This document shows positions 7,337 through 16,318 of a stretch of DNA of 31,512 bases, one piece after another. The position numbers and the translations under genes were made by a program. The DNA lies in assembly GCA_023399465.1 (NCBI GenBank), contig JAEWPB010000035.1, forward strand, positions 1 through 31,512, read 5' to 3'. A model generated the notes under the pieces. It worked only from the letters and a program-made list of their open reading frames with translations, searched no databases and was not told the origin of the DNA. The stretch comes from Pseudomonadota bacterium. Its GTDB lineage: Bacteria > Pseudomonadota > Alphaproteobacteria > Rhizobiales > Rhizobiaceae. Each line of letters starts with the position of its first letter. The first letter of the stretch is position 1.

Positions 7337-10294
7337 TCAACGGTGCAGTCTGCTGTTTTCGGGATCGACGAAGACGGGGCTGCACACTTCGGCGACGAAC
7401 TCCTCGTTGCGCAGGCCGTCCCAGACGACGATCTTTTCGCCATAGCGTTCACGGCCCGATTTCAGCATCGCAAGGGCGATCGAATGTCCGAGCGTCGGCG
7501 AGTGGCAGGCCGATGTGACATGGCCCTGATCGTTGAGCGTCGACGGCTTGGCGCCATCCTTGAGCAGGTGGGCGCCCGCCTTCAGCTGATGCTTGGGATC
7601 GACCGGCTTCAGCCCGACGAGTTGCATGCGGTCGGCGGCGGTCAGGCCGAAGCGCGACGACAGCCGCTTGCCGATGAAATCCCCCTTCGCCATTGCCATC
7701 ATCCGGCCGAGCCCCACGTCGTCGGGCGTCGTGCGGCCGTCCAGCTCGGCGTGGGTGACATGCCCCTTCTCGATGCGCAGGACATTCAGCGCCTCGACAC
7801 CATAGGCACAGATGCCGTGCTCGCGCCCCGCCTCCATCAGCGCATCGGCCACCGCCTCGGCATAGCCGGCCGGCACCGCCAGTTCATAGGCCAGTTCGCC
7901 GGAAAAGGAGATGCGGAACAGCCGCGCCTTCAGCCCGCCCTTGAGCGTGACCGCGCCGGCGGCGAGGAAGGGAAACGCCTGGTCGGAGATATCGTCCTCG
8001 ACGATCGCGCTCATGACCGCACGCGCCTGAGGCCCGGCGAGCGACAGTTGCGCCCACTGGTCGGAAACGCAGAGGAAGCGGACGTCAAGCTCCGGCCACA
8101 GCGCCTGCGCCGCGAATTCCATGTACGACAGCACCTCCGCCGCATAGGCGGTCGTGGTGGTGATGACGAAGTGCTGTTCGCCGAGGCGGCTGACGGTGCC
8201 GTCGTCGAACACCATGCCGTCCTCGCGCAGCATCAGCCCGTAGCGGGCCTTGCCGACCGGCAGCCGCAGCATCGCGTTGCAGTAGAGACGGTTCAGGAAC
8301 TCGGCCGCATCCGCGCCGAACATCTCGATCTTGCCGAGCGTCGAGACGTCGCAAAGCCCGACATGGGAGCGAACGGTCAGAACTTCCCGGTCGACGCTGT
8401 CGCGCCAGGTCTTTTCGCCCGGACGTTCGAACCAGGCCGAGCGATGCCAGAGCCCGGCCTCGACGAAATGCGCGCCATTCTTTACCGCCCAGTCATGCAG
8501 CGGCGAACGGCGGACCGGCCCTGCACGCTCCGCCCTCTCGGCACCGGCCAGCGCGCCGAAGGAGACGGGCGTGTAGAACGGGCGGAAGGTGGTGGTGCCG
8601 ATGTCGGCGGGCGAGATGCCTCGCATCGCCGCCACGATGCCGATCGTGTTGACGTTCCCGAGCTTGCCCTGATCCGTCGCCATGCCGCCGGTGGTGTAGC
8701 GCTTGGTATGCTCGATATGGCCGAAGCCCTCGCGTTGCGCCTGCCCGAGGTCCTTCACATGCACGTCGTTCTGGAAATCGACGAAGGCCTTGCCCCTGGA
8801 GCCCGGAACATACCAGAGCGGCGCGAAAGCGCCGTCGTAGTCGCCTTCGACTGCCGGCAGATCTGCAATGGGCGCCGGCCGCCCAAGTTCGACAACGATG
8901 GCCGCCGCCCGCCTCTGCCCGTCCGCCAGACAGTCGGAAAGCCCGCCATGGCCCGCGGCGCTGCCCGCGACAGTGAATTCAGGTCCGACATCAGGCGCCA
9001 GGAACGCCTGATGAGCATCGGACCACACTGGCCTGGCGCCACGCTGGCAGGCCAGATGGATGACCGGCGACCAGCCGCCCGACATGGCGAGCGCGTCGCA
9101 ATCGATCGCCTCTTCGTAGCCGGAGCGCTCGAAGACGAGGCCGGAGATCCGATGCCGCCCTTCGGTGGCGATTACCGAGCCGCTCCGCAGCACCCGCACG
9201 CCGTCGGGCACCGGATCGGCGCTTTCGGCGCGACTGTCGATGATGGCCGCGACCTCGACGCCTCTTTCCAGGAGGTCATGTGCGGTACGGTAGCCTGAAC
9301 CGCCATTGGTGAAGACCGCCACCTTGCGGCCGACGGAAACCGCGTGACGGTTGAGATAGGTGCGCGCCGCCCCCGCCATCATCACCCCCGGGCGGTCGTT
9401 GCCGCCGAAGGTCAGCGGCCGTTCCTCCGCACCGGCGGCCAGGATCGCCCGTTTGGCAGCGATCCGCCACAGGCGCTCGACAGGCTTGGCCGCGGAAGGC
9501 ACGGCCACGTGCTTCTGCACCCGCTCCACCGCTCCGAAGACATTGTCGTCGTACCAGCCGAAGACGGTCGTCCGCGGCATCAGGGTGACATTCTCGTAGC
9601 TCGCCAGTTCTTCCAGAACCGCATCGACGAACTGATGCGCCGTCATGCCGTCGAGCGCGAGCCGTTCCGACAGCAACGATCCGCCCATGCGGAAATCCTG
9701 CTCGGCGAGGATGACACGGAGCCCGGCGCGCGCCGCGGTCCGTGCCGCCATCAGCCCGGCGGGACCGGAACCGATCACCAGCAGGTCGCAATGCGCCCAT
9801 GCCTTCTCGTAGCGGTCGGGATCGACCTCCATCGCCGCGCGCCCAAGGCCGGCGGCACGGCGGATCAACGGCACGTACACCTTTTCCCAGAAGGCGGACG
9901 GCCACATGAAGGTCTTGTAGTAGAAGCCGGCGCCGAGAAAGGGCGACAGCAATCCGTTCAGCGCGCCGAGGTCGAATTTCAGGGACGGCCAGCGGTTCTG
10001 GCTGGAGATCTCCATGCCCTGATAGATCTCCGCGACCGTCGCGCGGGTATTGGGCTCGGTTCGCCCGCCGGTGCCGATCGTCACCAGCGCATTCGGCTCG
10101 GACGGCCCTGCAGTGACGATGCCGCGCGGACGGTGATACTTGAACGAGCGGCCGACCACCATGTGATCGTTGGCCAGCAGCGCGGCGGCCAGCGTATCGC
10201 CTTCGAAACCGCGCATGGTGCGCCCGTCGAAGGTGAAGGAAACCTCGGCACGGCGATCGACCAGACCGCCGGAGGAAAGGCGAAAGGAAGTCAT
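7337..10294 (-). CDS. soxA: Sarcosine oxidase alpha subunit SoxA
   Basis: Large subunit (985 residues) of the enzyme that oxidatively demethylates sarcosine to glycine, making H2O2 and, with tetrahydrofolate, 5,10-methylene-THF. Residues about 1-95 form the ferredoxin-like N-terminal domain without its cluster cysteines. GSGPAG at about 175-180 begins the dinucleotide-binding fold (NAD+). The C-terminal ~380 residues are a glycine-cleavage T-protein (aminomethyltransferase) folate domain, with SLAGPQARAVMSAI and YGVEALNVLRIEKGH recognisable. The ATG at 10294 (MTSFRLSSGG) overlaps the soxD stop as ATGA, so the two are translationally coupled. The longer reading into soxD is not credible. Confidence 0.96.
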   Translation of the reverse strand: MTSFRLSSGGLVDRRAEVSFTFDGRTMRGFEGDTLAAALLANDHMVVGRSFKYHRPRGIVTAGPSEPNALVTIGTGGRTEPNTRATVAEIYQGMEISSQNRWPSLKFDLGALNGLLSPFLGAGFYYKTFMWPSAFWEKVYVPLIRRAAGLGRAAMEVDPDRYEKAWAHCDLLVIGSGPAGLMAARTAARAGLRVILAEQDFRMGGSLLSERLALDGMTAHQFVDAVLEELASYENVTLMPRTTVFGWYDDNVFGAVERVQKHVAVPSAAKPVERLWRIAAKRAILAAGAEERPLTFGGNDRPGVMMAGAARTYLNRHAVSVGRKVAVFTNGGSGYRTAHDLLERGVEVAAIIDSRAESADPVPDGVRVLRSGSVIATEGRHRISGLVFERSGYEEAIDCDALAMSGGWSPVIHLACQRGARPVWSDAHQAFLAPDVGPEFTVAGSAAGHGGLSDCLADGQRRAAAIVVELGRPAPIADLPAVEGDYDGAFAPLWYVPGSRGKAFVDFQNDVHVKDLGQAQREGFGHIEHTKRYTTGGMATDQGKLGNVNTIGIVAAMRGISPADIGTTTFRPFYTPVSFGALAGAERAERAGPVRRSPLHDWAVKNGAHFVEAGLWHRSAWFERPGEKTWRDSVDREVLTVRSHVGLCDVSTLGKIEMFGADAAEFLNRLYCNAMLRLPVGKARYGLMLREDGMVFDDGTVSRLGEQHFVITTTTAYAAEVLSYMEFAAQALWPELDVRFLCVSDQWAQLSLAGPQARAVMSAIVEDDISDQAFPFLAAGAVTLKGGLKARLFRISFSGELAYELAVPAGYAEAVADALMEAGREHGICAYGVEALNVLRIEKGHVTHAELDGRTTPDDVGLGRMMAMAKGDFIGKRLSSRFGLTAADRMQLVGLKPVDPKHQLKAGAHLLKDGAKPSTLNDQGHVTSACHSPTLGHSIALAMLKSGRERYGEKIVVWDGLRNEEFVAEVCSPVFVDPENSRLHR

Positions 10295-10569
10295 CGTCCC
10301 GCCTCCCGCGCCGCTTCGGTCGCATCGGTCACCGCGTAGACCTCGTGGGTCAGGTTGTTGCGGTGGACGACCAGCCAGCGTCGACAGCCGGCGACATGGT
10401 GCCAGAACTCCTTGTAGGGCCCGCGCGGGTTGTCGCGAATGTAGACATAGCGATGCCACTCCTCGTCACTCGCCGCCGGCAACGGCCGGACGACCGAGGC
10501 GTCGCCGCGGATCGCGAATTCTTCCTTGGGGCGGATCCCGCAATGCGGGCAATTGATCAGGCTTGCCAT
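10291..10569 (-). CDS. soxD: Sarcosine oxidase delta subunit SoxD
   Basis: Small zinc-binding subunit of 92 residues that stabilises the tetramer. The N-terminus MASLINCPHCGIRPKEEF contains the CPHCG pair, and EFWHHVAGCRRW (about residues 53-64) carries the remaining His and Cys ligands, as in SoxD proteins. The ATG at 10569 was chosen over upstream codons because it starts exactly at this conserved N-terminus. It is 16 bases after soxB and overlaps soxA by four bases. Confidence 0.95.
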   Translation of the reverse strand: MASLINCPHCGIRPKEEFAIRGDASVVRPLPAASDEEWHRYVYIRDNPRGPYKEFWHHVAGCRRWLVVHRNNLTHEVYAVTDATEAAREAGR

Positions 10570-10585
10570 GAAATCGGAACCAGTC

Positions 10586-11836
10586 TCAGTGCAAATTGGG
10601 TTGCGGCCCCTTGCCGCCTTCGTCGATGGGAAAACCGCGTTCGAAGCGGTCCAGGCGAAGGAAGCGGGCGACATTGTGCGGCTCGTTCTTCGCAATCAGA
10701 TGCGCAAAGCAGAAGCCGGAAGCCGGCGTGGCCTTGAAGCCGCCGTAGCACCAGCCGCAGTTGAGGTAGAGGTTGTCGATGGGGGTGCGGTCGATGATCG
10801 GCGAGCCATCCATGCTCATGTCCATCACGCCGCCCCAGGATCTGAGGACCCGCACCCGCGACAGGCCCGGAATGAGCGTCACGCCCTCGGCGATCGTGCT
10901 CTCGACGGTCGCGAGATTGCCGCGCTGGGCGTAGGAAGAGTAGTAGTCGATGTCTGCGCCGAAGACGAGGCCGCCCTTGTCCGACTGCGAGATGTAGAAA
11001 TGGCCGCCGCCATAGGTGATGACGTTGTCGATCACCGGCTTCAGCCCCTCGCTGACGAAGGCCTGCAGCACATGGGTCTCGATCGGCAGCTCCAGGCCGG
11101 CCATGCGGCCGACCGTCGTGGTGTTGCCGGCCGCCGCCAGCGCCAGCTTGTTGCAGCCGATGAAGCCCTTCGTCGTCTCGACGCCGACCACGCGGCCGCC
11201 CTCGTGACGGATGCCGGTCACTTCGCAGTGCTGGATGATGTCGACGCCACGGCTGTCGGCGCCCCGGCCATAGCCCCAGGCCACGGCGTCATGGCGCGCA
11301 GTCCCGCCGCGCCGTTGTAGCAATCCGCCGAGGATCGGGAACCGCGCATGATCGAAATCGAGATACGGCATCATGCGGCGGACCTGCTCGCGATCGAGAA
11401 GTTCGGCATCGACGCCGTGCATGCGCATGGCATTGCCGCGCCGGGCATAGGCATCGCGCTGTCCGTCCGAGTGGTAGAGATTGACGATGCCGCGCTGCGA
11501 TACCATGGCGTTGAAGTTGAAGTCGCGCTCCAGCCCCTCCCAGAGCTGCATCGAAAACTCGTAGAACGGTTCGTTGCCGGGCAGCAGGTAGTTGGAACGG
11601 ATGATCGTGGTGTTGCGCCCGACATTGCCGGAGCCGAGATAGCCCTTTTCCAGCACGGCGACGTTGGTGATGCCGAATTCCTTGGCCAGATAGTAAGCGG
11701 TCGAAAGCCCGTGACCGCCGCCGCCGACGATGACGACGTCGTAATGCGGCCTCGGCTCCGGCTCGCGCCACACCGGGGTCCAGCGGCGGTTCCCCGACAA
11801 TGCCTGCCTGAGGATCGAAAGGGCTGAATATCGCAT
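10586..11836 (-). CDS. soxB: Sarcosine oxidase beta subunit SoxB
   Basis: Catalytic flavoprotein subunit of 416 residues. It binds FAD through GGGGHGLSTAYYL near residue 38 in a DAO-type fold and takes electrons from sarcosine. The segment QRRGGTARHDAVAW, near residue 180, is where the family carries its histidine-linked FMN; assigning His in RHD as that residue is inference. The C-terminal NCGWCYGGFKATPASG is strongly conserved. The start MRYSALSILRQAL at 11836 matches known SoxB N-termini; another ATG lies three codons upstream. First gene of soxBDAG, divergent from cysD. No glyA, purU or folD is in this window, so the methylene-THF must be handled elsewhere. Confidence 0.96.
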   Translation of the reverse strand: MRYSALSILRQALSGNRRWTPVWREPEPRPHYDVVIVGGGGHGLSTAYYLAKEFGITNVAVLEKGYLGSGNVGRNTTIIRSNYLLPGNEPFYEFSMQLWEGLERDFNFNAMVSQRGIVNLYHSDGQRDAYARRGNAMRMHGVDAELLDREQVRRMMPYLDFDHARFPILGGLLQRRGGTARHDAVAWGYGRGADSRGVDIIQHCEVTGIRHEGGRVVGVETTKGFIGCNKLALAAAGNTTTVGRMAGLELPIETHVLQAFVSEGLKPVIDNVITYGGGHFYISQSDKGGLVFGADIDYYSSYAQRGNLATVESTIAEGVTLIPGLSRVRVLRSWGGVMDMSMDGSPIIDRTPIDNLYLNCGWCYGGFKATPASGFCFAHLIAKNEPHNVARFLRLDRFERGFPIDEGGKGPQPNLH

Positions 11837-11952
11837 GCATTGCATCCGTGTCTTAAATCAGCCGCACATTGGCATAAGCTCGCGAATCGACAAGTTCGCA
11901 AAGGACACACCTTGATATAAAAATTTTGGTTCCCCCTCTTTTCGAAGGGCGG

Positions 11953-11966
11953 ATCGAACGTTCGAT
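11953..11966. promoter_or_regulatory. 14-bp perfect palindrome in the soxB-cysD divergent region
   Basis: ATCGAACGTTCGAT is a perfect palindrome in the 271-base region between the divergent soxB and cysD genes. Such a site is typical of a dimeric transcription factor operator. Which gene it serves, and which regulator binds it, cannot be told from the sequence. The rest of the region is AT-rich (TATAAAAATTTT at 11916-11927) and contains both promoters but no gene. Confidence 0.4.
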
Positions 11967-12107
11967 TATGTGAACTCGCGGCGAACAATTTCCTGAAAAA
12001 AACCGGTGCAACGACATACCGTTGCTTTCACCCGGCAAAATCACTAAAGGCTGACCTTTGCGATCTACGATCCGATCTTACCCAGTTGCTCCGGAGTGCG
12101 CTTTCGT

Positions 12108-13007
12108 ATGTCCCTAACCCATCTTCAGCGTCTCGAAGCGGAGGCGATCCACATTTTCCGGGAAGTTGCCGCCACCTTCTCCAATCCGGTGATGCTCTAT
12201 TCCATCGGCAAGGATTCGTCGGTGATGCTGCATCTGGCGATGAAGGCCTTCTATCCGGCCAAGCCGCCGTTCCCGTTCCTGCACGTGGACACGACCTGGA
12301 AGTTCAAGGAAATGACCGCGTTCCGCGACCGCATGGCCAAGGAACTGGGGATCGAGCTGCTGGTGCACGTCAATCCCGACGGGATCGCCCAGAACATCAA
12401 CCCGTTCACCCACGGCTCGAACACCCATACCCACGTCATGAAGACGCTCGGCTTGCGCCAGGCGCTCGACAAGTACGGCTTCGACGCGGCGTTCGGCGGG
12501 GCCCGGCGCGACGAGGAGAAGTCGCGTGCCAAGGAACGCATCTTTTCGTTCCGCAATGCACAGCACGCCTGGGATCCGAAGAACCAGCGCCCGGAAATGT
12601 GGAAGAACTACAATACCCGCATAGGACAGGGCGAATCCATCCGAGTATTTCCATTGTCGAACTGGACCGAGCTCGACATCTGGCAGTACATCATGAAGGA
12701 AAACATTCCGATCGTGCCGCTCTACTTCGCCGCCAAGCGGCCGGTGGTCGAGCGTGACGGCATGCTGATCATGGTTGACGACGAGCGCATGCCGTTGACA
12801 AAGGAGGATGTCGTCGAGGAACGTCTGGTCCGCTTCCGCACCCTCGGCTGCTATCCGCTGACCGGCGCCATCGAATCCGACGCCGCCACTCTTCAAGACA
12901 TCGTGCGCGAGATGCTGACCGCGCGAACCTCGGAGCGTCAGGGCCGGCTGATCGACAAGGACGAAGCCGGATCGATGGAAAAGAAGAAGCGCGAGGGGTA
13001 TTTCTGA
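12108..13007 (+). CDS. cysD: Sulfate adenylyltransferase subunit 2, CysD
   Basis: Small subunit of ATP sulfurylase, which makes adenosine 5'-phosphosulfate (APS) from sulfate and ATP. It has 299 residues, normal for the family. SIGKDSSVMLHL near residue 35 is the PP-loop, and FGGARRDEEKSRAKERIFSF near residue 130 is conserved. The ATG at 12108 (MSLTHLQRLEAEAIHI) is preferred over a GTG at 12096, which is itself part of the CGGAG ribosome site. It shares one base with cysNC (TGATG), so the complex subunits are translationally coupled. Confidence 0.97.
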   Translation: MSLTHLQRLEAEAIHIFREVAATFSNPVMLYSIGKDSSVMLHLAMKAFYPAKPPFPFLHVDTTWKFKEMTAFRDRMAKELGIELLVHVNPDGIAQNINPFTHGSNTHTHVMKTLGLRQALDKYGFDAAFGGARRDEEKSRAKERIFSFRNAQHAWDPKNQRPEMWKNYNTRIGQGESIRVFPLSNWTELDIWQYIMKENIPIVPLYFAAKRPVVERDGMLIMVDDERMPLTKEDVVEERLVRFRTLGCYPLTGAIESDAATLQDIVREMLTARTSERQGRLIDKDEAGSMEKKKREGYF

Positions 13008-14908
13008 TGGCGCAGGCGGCTATGGACAACATCTCCGGCAACATGTTCGACTATCTGCAGGAGCAGGAGAAGAAGTCGCTTCTGCGCTTCCTGACCTGCG
13101 GTTCCGTGGATGACGGCAAGTCGACGCTGATCGGGCGCCTGCTCTACGATACCAAGCTGATCTTCGAGGACCAGCTCGCGGCGCTCGAGCGCGACAGCAT
13201 GAAGCACGGCACCGTCGGCGACGACATCGACTTCGCGCTCCTCGTGGACGGCCTCGAGGCCGAGCGCGAACAGGGCATCACCATCGATGTCGCCTACCGC
13301 TTCTTCGCCACCTCGAAGCGCAAGTTCATCGTCGCCGATACCCCCGGTCACGAGGAATACACCCGCAACATGGCGACCGGGGCCTCGACCGCGGACCTCG
13401 CGATCGTCCTGGTCGACAGCCGGCAGGGCATCCTGCGCCAGACCCGCCGCCACTCCTATATCGCCTCGCTGCTCGGCATCCGGCACATCGTGCTCGCGGT
13501 GAACAAGATCGACCTCGTCGGCCATGACAAGGCGGTTTTCGATGGCATCGTCGCCGACTACCTCGCCTTTGCCAAGGATCTCGGCTTCAAGAGCATCCAG
13601 CCGATCCCGATGTCGGCGCGCTTCGGCGACAACGTCACCACGCCTTCGGTGAACATGCCCTGGTATGATGGTCCGGCGCTGCTCGATCACCTCGAAACCG
13701 TGCCGGTCGAGAACGACTATCTCGATCGTCCGTTCCGTTTCCCGGTTCAGTTCGTCAACCGCCCGAACCTCGATTTCCGCGGTTTTTCCGGTCAGGTCGC
13801 CTCCGGCAGCATTTCCGTCGGCGACGACATCACCGTCGCCAAATCCGGCCAGCTTTCCAAGGTCAAGGAAATCGTCACCCATGACGGCAACCTCGAGACC
13901 GCCAGCGAAGGCCAAGCGGTCACCATCGTGCTCGAGGACCAGCTCGAGGTGTCGCGCGGCAACATGCTCGTTACACCCGAGAACCGGCCGCATGTCGCCG
14001 ACCAGTTCCAGGCCCATGTGATCTGGTTTTCGGCCGACGCGATGATGCCGGGCCGCAGCTACATCCTGCGCACCGAGGTCGACAGCGTCAACGCCACGGT
14101 GACGACGCTCAAGCATCATGTCGACATCAATACCTTCGCCCATGAAGCCGCGAAATCGCTGCACATGAACGAAGTCGGCGTCTGCAACATCTCCACCCAG
14201 TCGCCGATCGCCTTCGATACCTACAGGGAAAACCGCGTTACCGGCGGCTTCATCCTGATCGACCGCTTCACCAATGCCACGGTCGGCGCTGGCATGATCG
14301 ACCATCCGCTGCGGCGCGCACAGAACGTGCATTGGCAGGCACTCGACGTCAACAAGGACGCGCGCGCCGGCATCAAGAACCAGAAACCGGCGGTGCTGTG
14401 GTTCACCGGCCTTTCCGGCTCGGGCAAGTCGACGATCGCCAACACGGTCGAAAAGCTGCTGCACGCCAAGGGCAAGCACACCTACATCCTCGACGGCGAC
14501 AACATCCGCCATGGCCTGAACCGCGACCTCGGCTTTACCGAGGAGGACCGCGTCGAAAACATCCGTCGCGTTGCCGAAGTGGCGCGTCTGATGAGCGATG
14601 CCGGCCTGATCGTGCTGGTCTCGTTCATTTCGCCGTTCCGTTCCGAGCGCCGGCTGGCGCGCGAACTGATGGCGCCGGGCGAGTTCATCGAGATCTTCGT
14701 CGATACGCCGATGGAAGAATGCGTCCGCCGCGACCCGAAGGGGCTCTACAAGCGCGCACTCGCTGGCGAGATCCGCAACTTCACCGGCGTAGACTCGCCC
14801 TACGAAGCGCCGGAGAGCCCGGAAATCCACCTGCATACGCTTGGACATGAAGCGATTTCGATGGCGACGCAGGTCGAAGACTACCTCGACAAGTTGCAGG
14901 GGCAATGA
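13007..14908 (+). CDS. cysNC: Bifunctional sulfate adenylyltransferase subunit 1 / APS kinase (CysN-CysC fusion, NodQ-like)
   Basis: A 633-residue fusion. The N-terminal ~430 residues are the CysN GTPase of ATP sulfurylase: G1 is GSVDDGKST (32-40), DTPGHEEY near residue 110 is G3 and NKIDL near residue 165 is G4, followed by the EF-Tu-like beta barrels. From about residue 460 follows APS kinase CysC with its own P-loop GLSGSGKST, DGDNIRHGLNRDLGF and the FISPFR segment of the active-site region. Together they convert APS to PAPS. The fusion is common in rhizobia, where NodPQ supplies PAPS for sulfated surface molecules as well as cysteine synthesis. It overlaps cysQ by four bases (ATGA). Confidence 0.96.
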   Translation: MAQAAMDNISGNMFDYLQEQEKKSLLRFLTCGSVDDGKSTLIGRLLYDTKLIFEDQLAALERDSMKHGTVGDDIDFALLVDGLEAEREQGITIDVAYRFFATSKRKFIVADTPGHEEYTRNMATGASTADLAIVLVDSRQGILRQTRRHSYIASLLGIRHIVLAVNKIDLVGHDKAVFDGIVADYLAFAKDLGFKSIQPIPMSARFGDNVTTPSVNMPWYDGPALLDHLETVPVENDYLDRPFRFPVQFVNRPNLDFRGFSGQVASGSISVGDDITVAKSGQLSKVKEIVTHDGNLETASEGQAVTIVLEDQLEVSRGNMLVTPENRPHVADQFQAHVIWFSADAMMPGRSYILRTEVDSVNATVTTLKHHVDINTFAHEAAKSLHMNEVGVCNISTQSPIAFDTYRENRVTGGFILIDRFTNATVGAGMIDHPLRRAQNVHWQALDVNKDARAGIKNQKPAVLWFTGLSGSGKSTIANTVEKLLHAKGKHTYILDGDNIRHGLNRDLGFTEEDRVENIRRVAEVARLMSDAGLIVLVSFISPFRSERRLARELMAPGEFIEIFVDTPMEECVRRDPKGLYKRALAGEIRNFTGVDSPYEAPESPEIHLHTLGHEAISMATQVEDYLDKLQGQ

Positions 14909-15693
14909 CACGGATGCGCAGCATTCTCGAACGGGCGGCGCTTGCCGCCGGCAAGGCCATCCTCGATGTCTACCACGCCGGTCCGAACGTGACGCTGAAA
15001 GACGACGCATCGCCGGTGACGGAAGCGGACGAACGGGCCGAGGCGATCATCCTCGACCATCTTGCAGCGGCATTCCCCGACATTCCCGTGGTTGCCGAGG
15101 AATCAGTCGCCGCAGGGCGGATCCCCGAAACCGATGGCCGCTCCTTCTTCCTCGTCGACCCGCTCGACGGCACCAAGGAATTCATCAATCGTCGCGACGA
15201 CTTCACCGTCAACATCGCGCTGATCCGTGACGGCGTTCCGGTCGCCGGCATTGTCTATGCACCCGCGCGCGGCGTTGCCTACGACGCGGAGGCCGGCAAG
15301 GCGCAGAAACTCGTCGTGTCCGCTGATTTCGAGATCGCCGAGCGCCATGACATTCGATGCCGCGCCAAGGGGGATGCACTGACGGCCGTCGCCAGCCGCT
15401 CCCACAGCAGCCCGGAAACGGAGAGCTTCCTCAAGGAAAACGGCATTACCGACTGCACGTCGGTCGGCTCGTCGCTGAAGTTCTGCCTCGTCGCGGAAGG
15501 TCTCGCCGATGTCTACCCGCGCTTTGGCCGGACGATGGAGTGGGACACAGCCGCCGGCGACGCGGTGCTGCGAGCGGCAGGCGGCCGCATGGAAAGGACC
15601 GACGGCACGCCGTTCACCTACGGCAAGAAGAACCAGTCCCACGACAGCGACTTCGCCAACCCGAACTTCATCGCCTGGGGTACGCGCGACTAA
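14905..15693 (+). CDS. cysQ: 3'(2'),5'-bisphosphate nucleotidase CysQ
   Basis: Removes the 3'-phosphate of PAP, the by-product of PAPS use, and so protects sulfur metabolism and RNA turnover. It has 262 residues of the inositol monophosphatase-like superfamily. Metal-binding motifs are visible as EES (about 68-70), DPLDGTKEF (about 85-93) and EWDTAAGDAVL (about 212-222). The start overlaps the cysNC stop as ATGA, making this the third coupled gene of the operon. Confidence 0.95.
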   Translation: MTRMRSILERAALAAGKAILDVYHAGPNVTLKDDASPVTEADERAEAIILDHLAAAFPDIPVVAEESVAAGRIPETDGRSFFLVDPLDGTKEFINRRDDFTVNIALIRDGVPVAGIVYAPARGVAYDAEAGKAQKLVVSADFEIAERHDIRCRAKGDALTAVASRSHSSPETESFLKENGITDCTSVGSSLKFCLVAEGLADVYPRFGRTMEWDTAAGDAVLRAAGGRMERTDGTPFTYGKKNQSHDSDFANPNFIAWGTRD

Positions 15694-15759
15694 GCCCCCT
15701 CGATGTTTCGTGCTATGGTGCGCCACGGCGTACCTGCGGATCATCGGGGAGGACATGCT

Positions 15760-16122
15760 TTGACCTGGGATGACGTTATCCTGATTGCGCGCGAATTGCC
15801 TGATGTCGAGCAGTCGACCTCGTATGGAACGCCGGCACTGAAGGTAAGAGGCAAGCTGCTGACGCGCCTGCGGCCCGAACTCGACAGCGTCGTGTTCTTC
15901 GATGTTACGCTCGACGAGAAGGACATGCTCCTGGATGTCTGCCCCGACATCTTCCACACGACGCCTCATTATGATGGCTATCCCATGGTCCTGGCCTATC
16001 TCGCGCAGCTCGAGGCGGACACGGCGCGCACCTTTCTCGCCCGGCGCTGGCGCAACATCGCCCCGAAGCGCGCGGTCGCGGCATGGGATGCCGGCGCTGG
16101 CGCCACAGATCCAACAGGCTAA
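15760..16122 (+). CDS. MmcQ/YjbR family protein
   Basis: A protein of about 120 residues of the MmcQ/YjbR family, which has a CyaY-like fold and is annotated as DNA-binding without an established role. Conserved features are the pattern LPDVEQSTSYGTPALKVRGK at the N-terminus and DIFHTTPHYDGYPMVL in the middle. The start is placed at a TTG at 15760 because GGGGAGGA ends six bases upstream and the product then begins TWDDVILIARELPDV, as in relatives. The ATG at 15703 would add 19 unconserved residues. It follows cysQ by 66 bases and may be read through from it. Confidence 0.85.
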   Translation: MTWDDVILIARELPDVEQSTSYGTPALKVRGKLLTRLRPELDSVVFFDVTLDEKDMLLDVCPDIFHTTPHYDGYPMVLAYLAQLEADTARTFLARRWRNIAPKRAVAAWDAGAGATDPTG

Positions 16123-16318
16123 AGAGACTGCTCCAGCCGACCGCAAGTTGATGCACAACCCTTTGAGAATTGCTTTTGTGCCCGCCAACCGGGGATATTC
16201 GCATGTCGGGTCTTGCGTCGTTTGGTGACTGGCCGCATTTATGCCGGACTTCCGGGCTCGAACCCCGCAAAACGATCTCTCGCGGAGACCAGATATTACA
16301 CCGGCGTTCAAAATATCG

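Noticed and set aside
7313..9298. Long plus-strand open frame opposite soxA
   Set aside because: GC-rich antisense frame of a well-supported gene; composition rich in Arg, Asp and His, with no motif.
12938..15010. 690-codon minus-strand frame opposite cysNC
   Set aside because: Mirror of a three-gene coupled operon on the plus strand; low-complexity Asp/Val/Arg-rich product typical of antisense frames.
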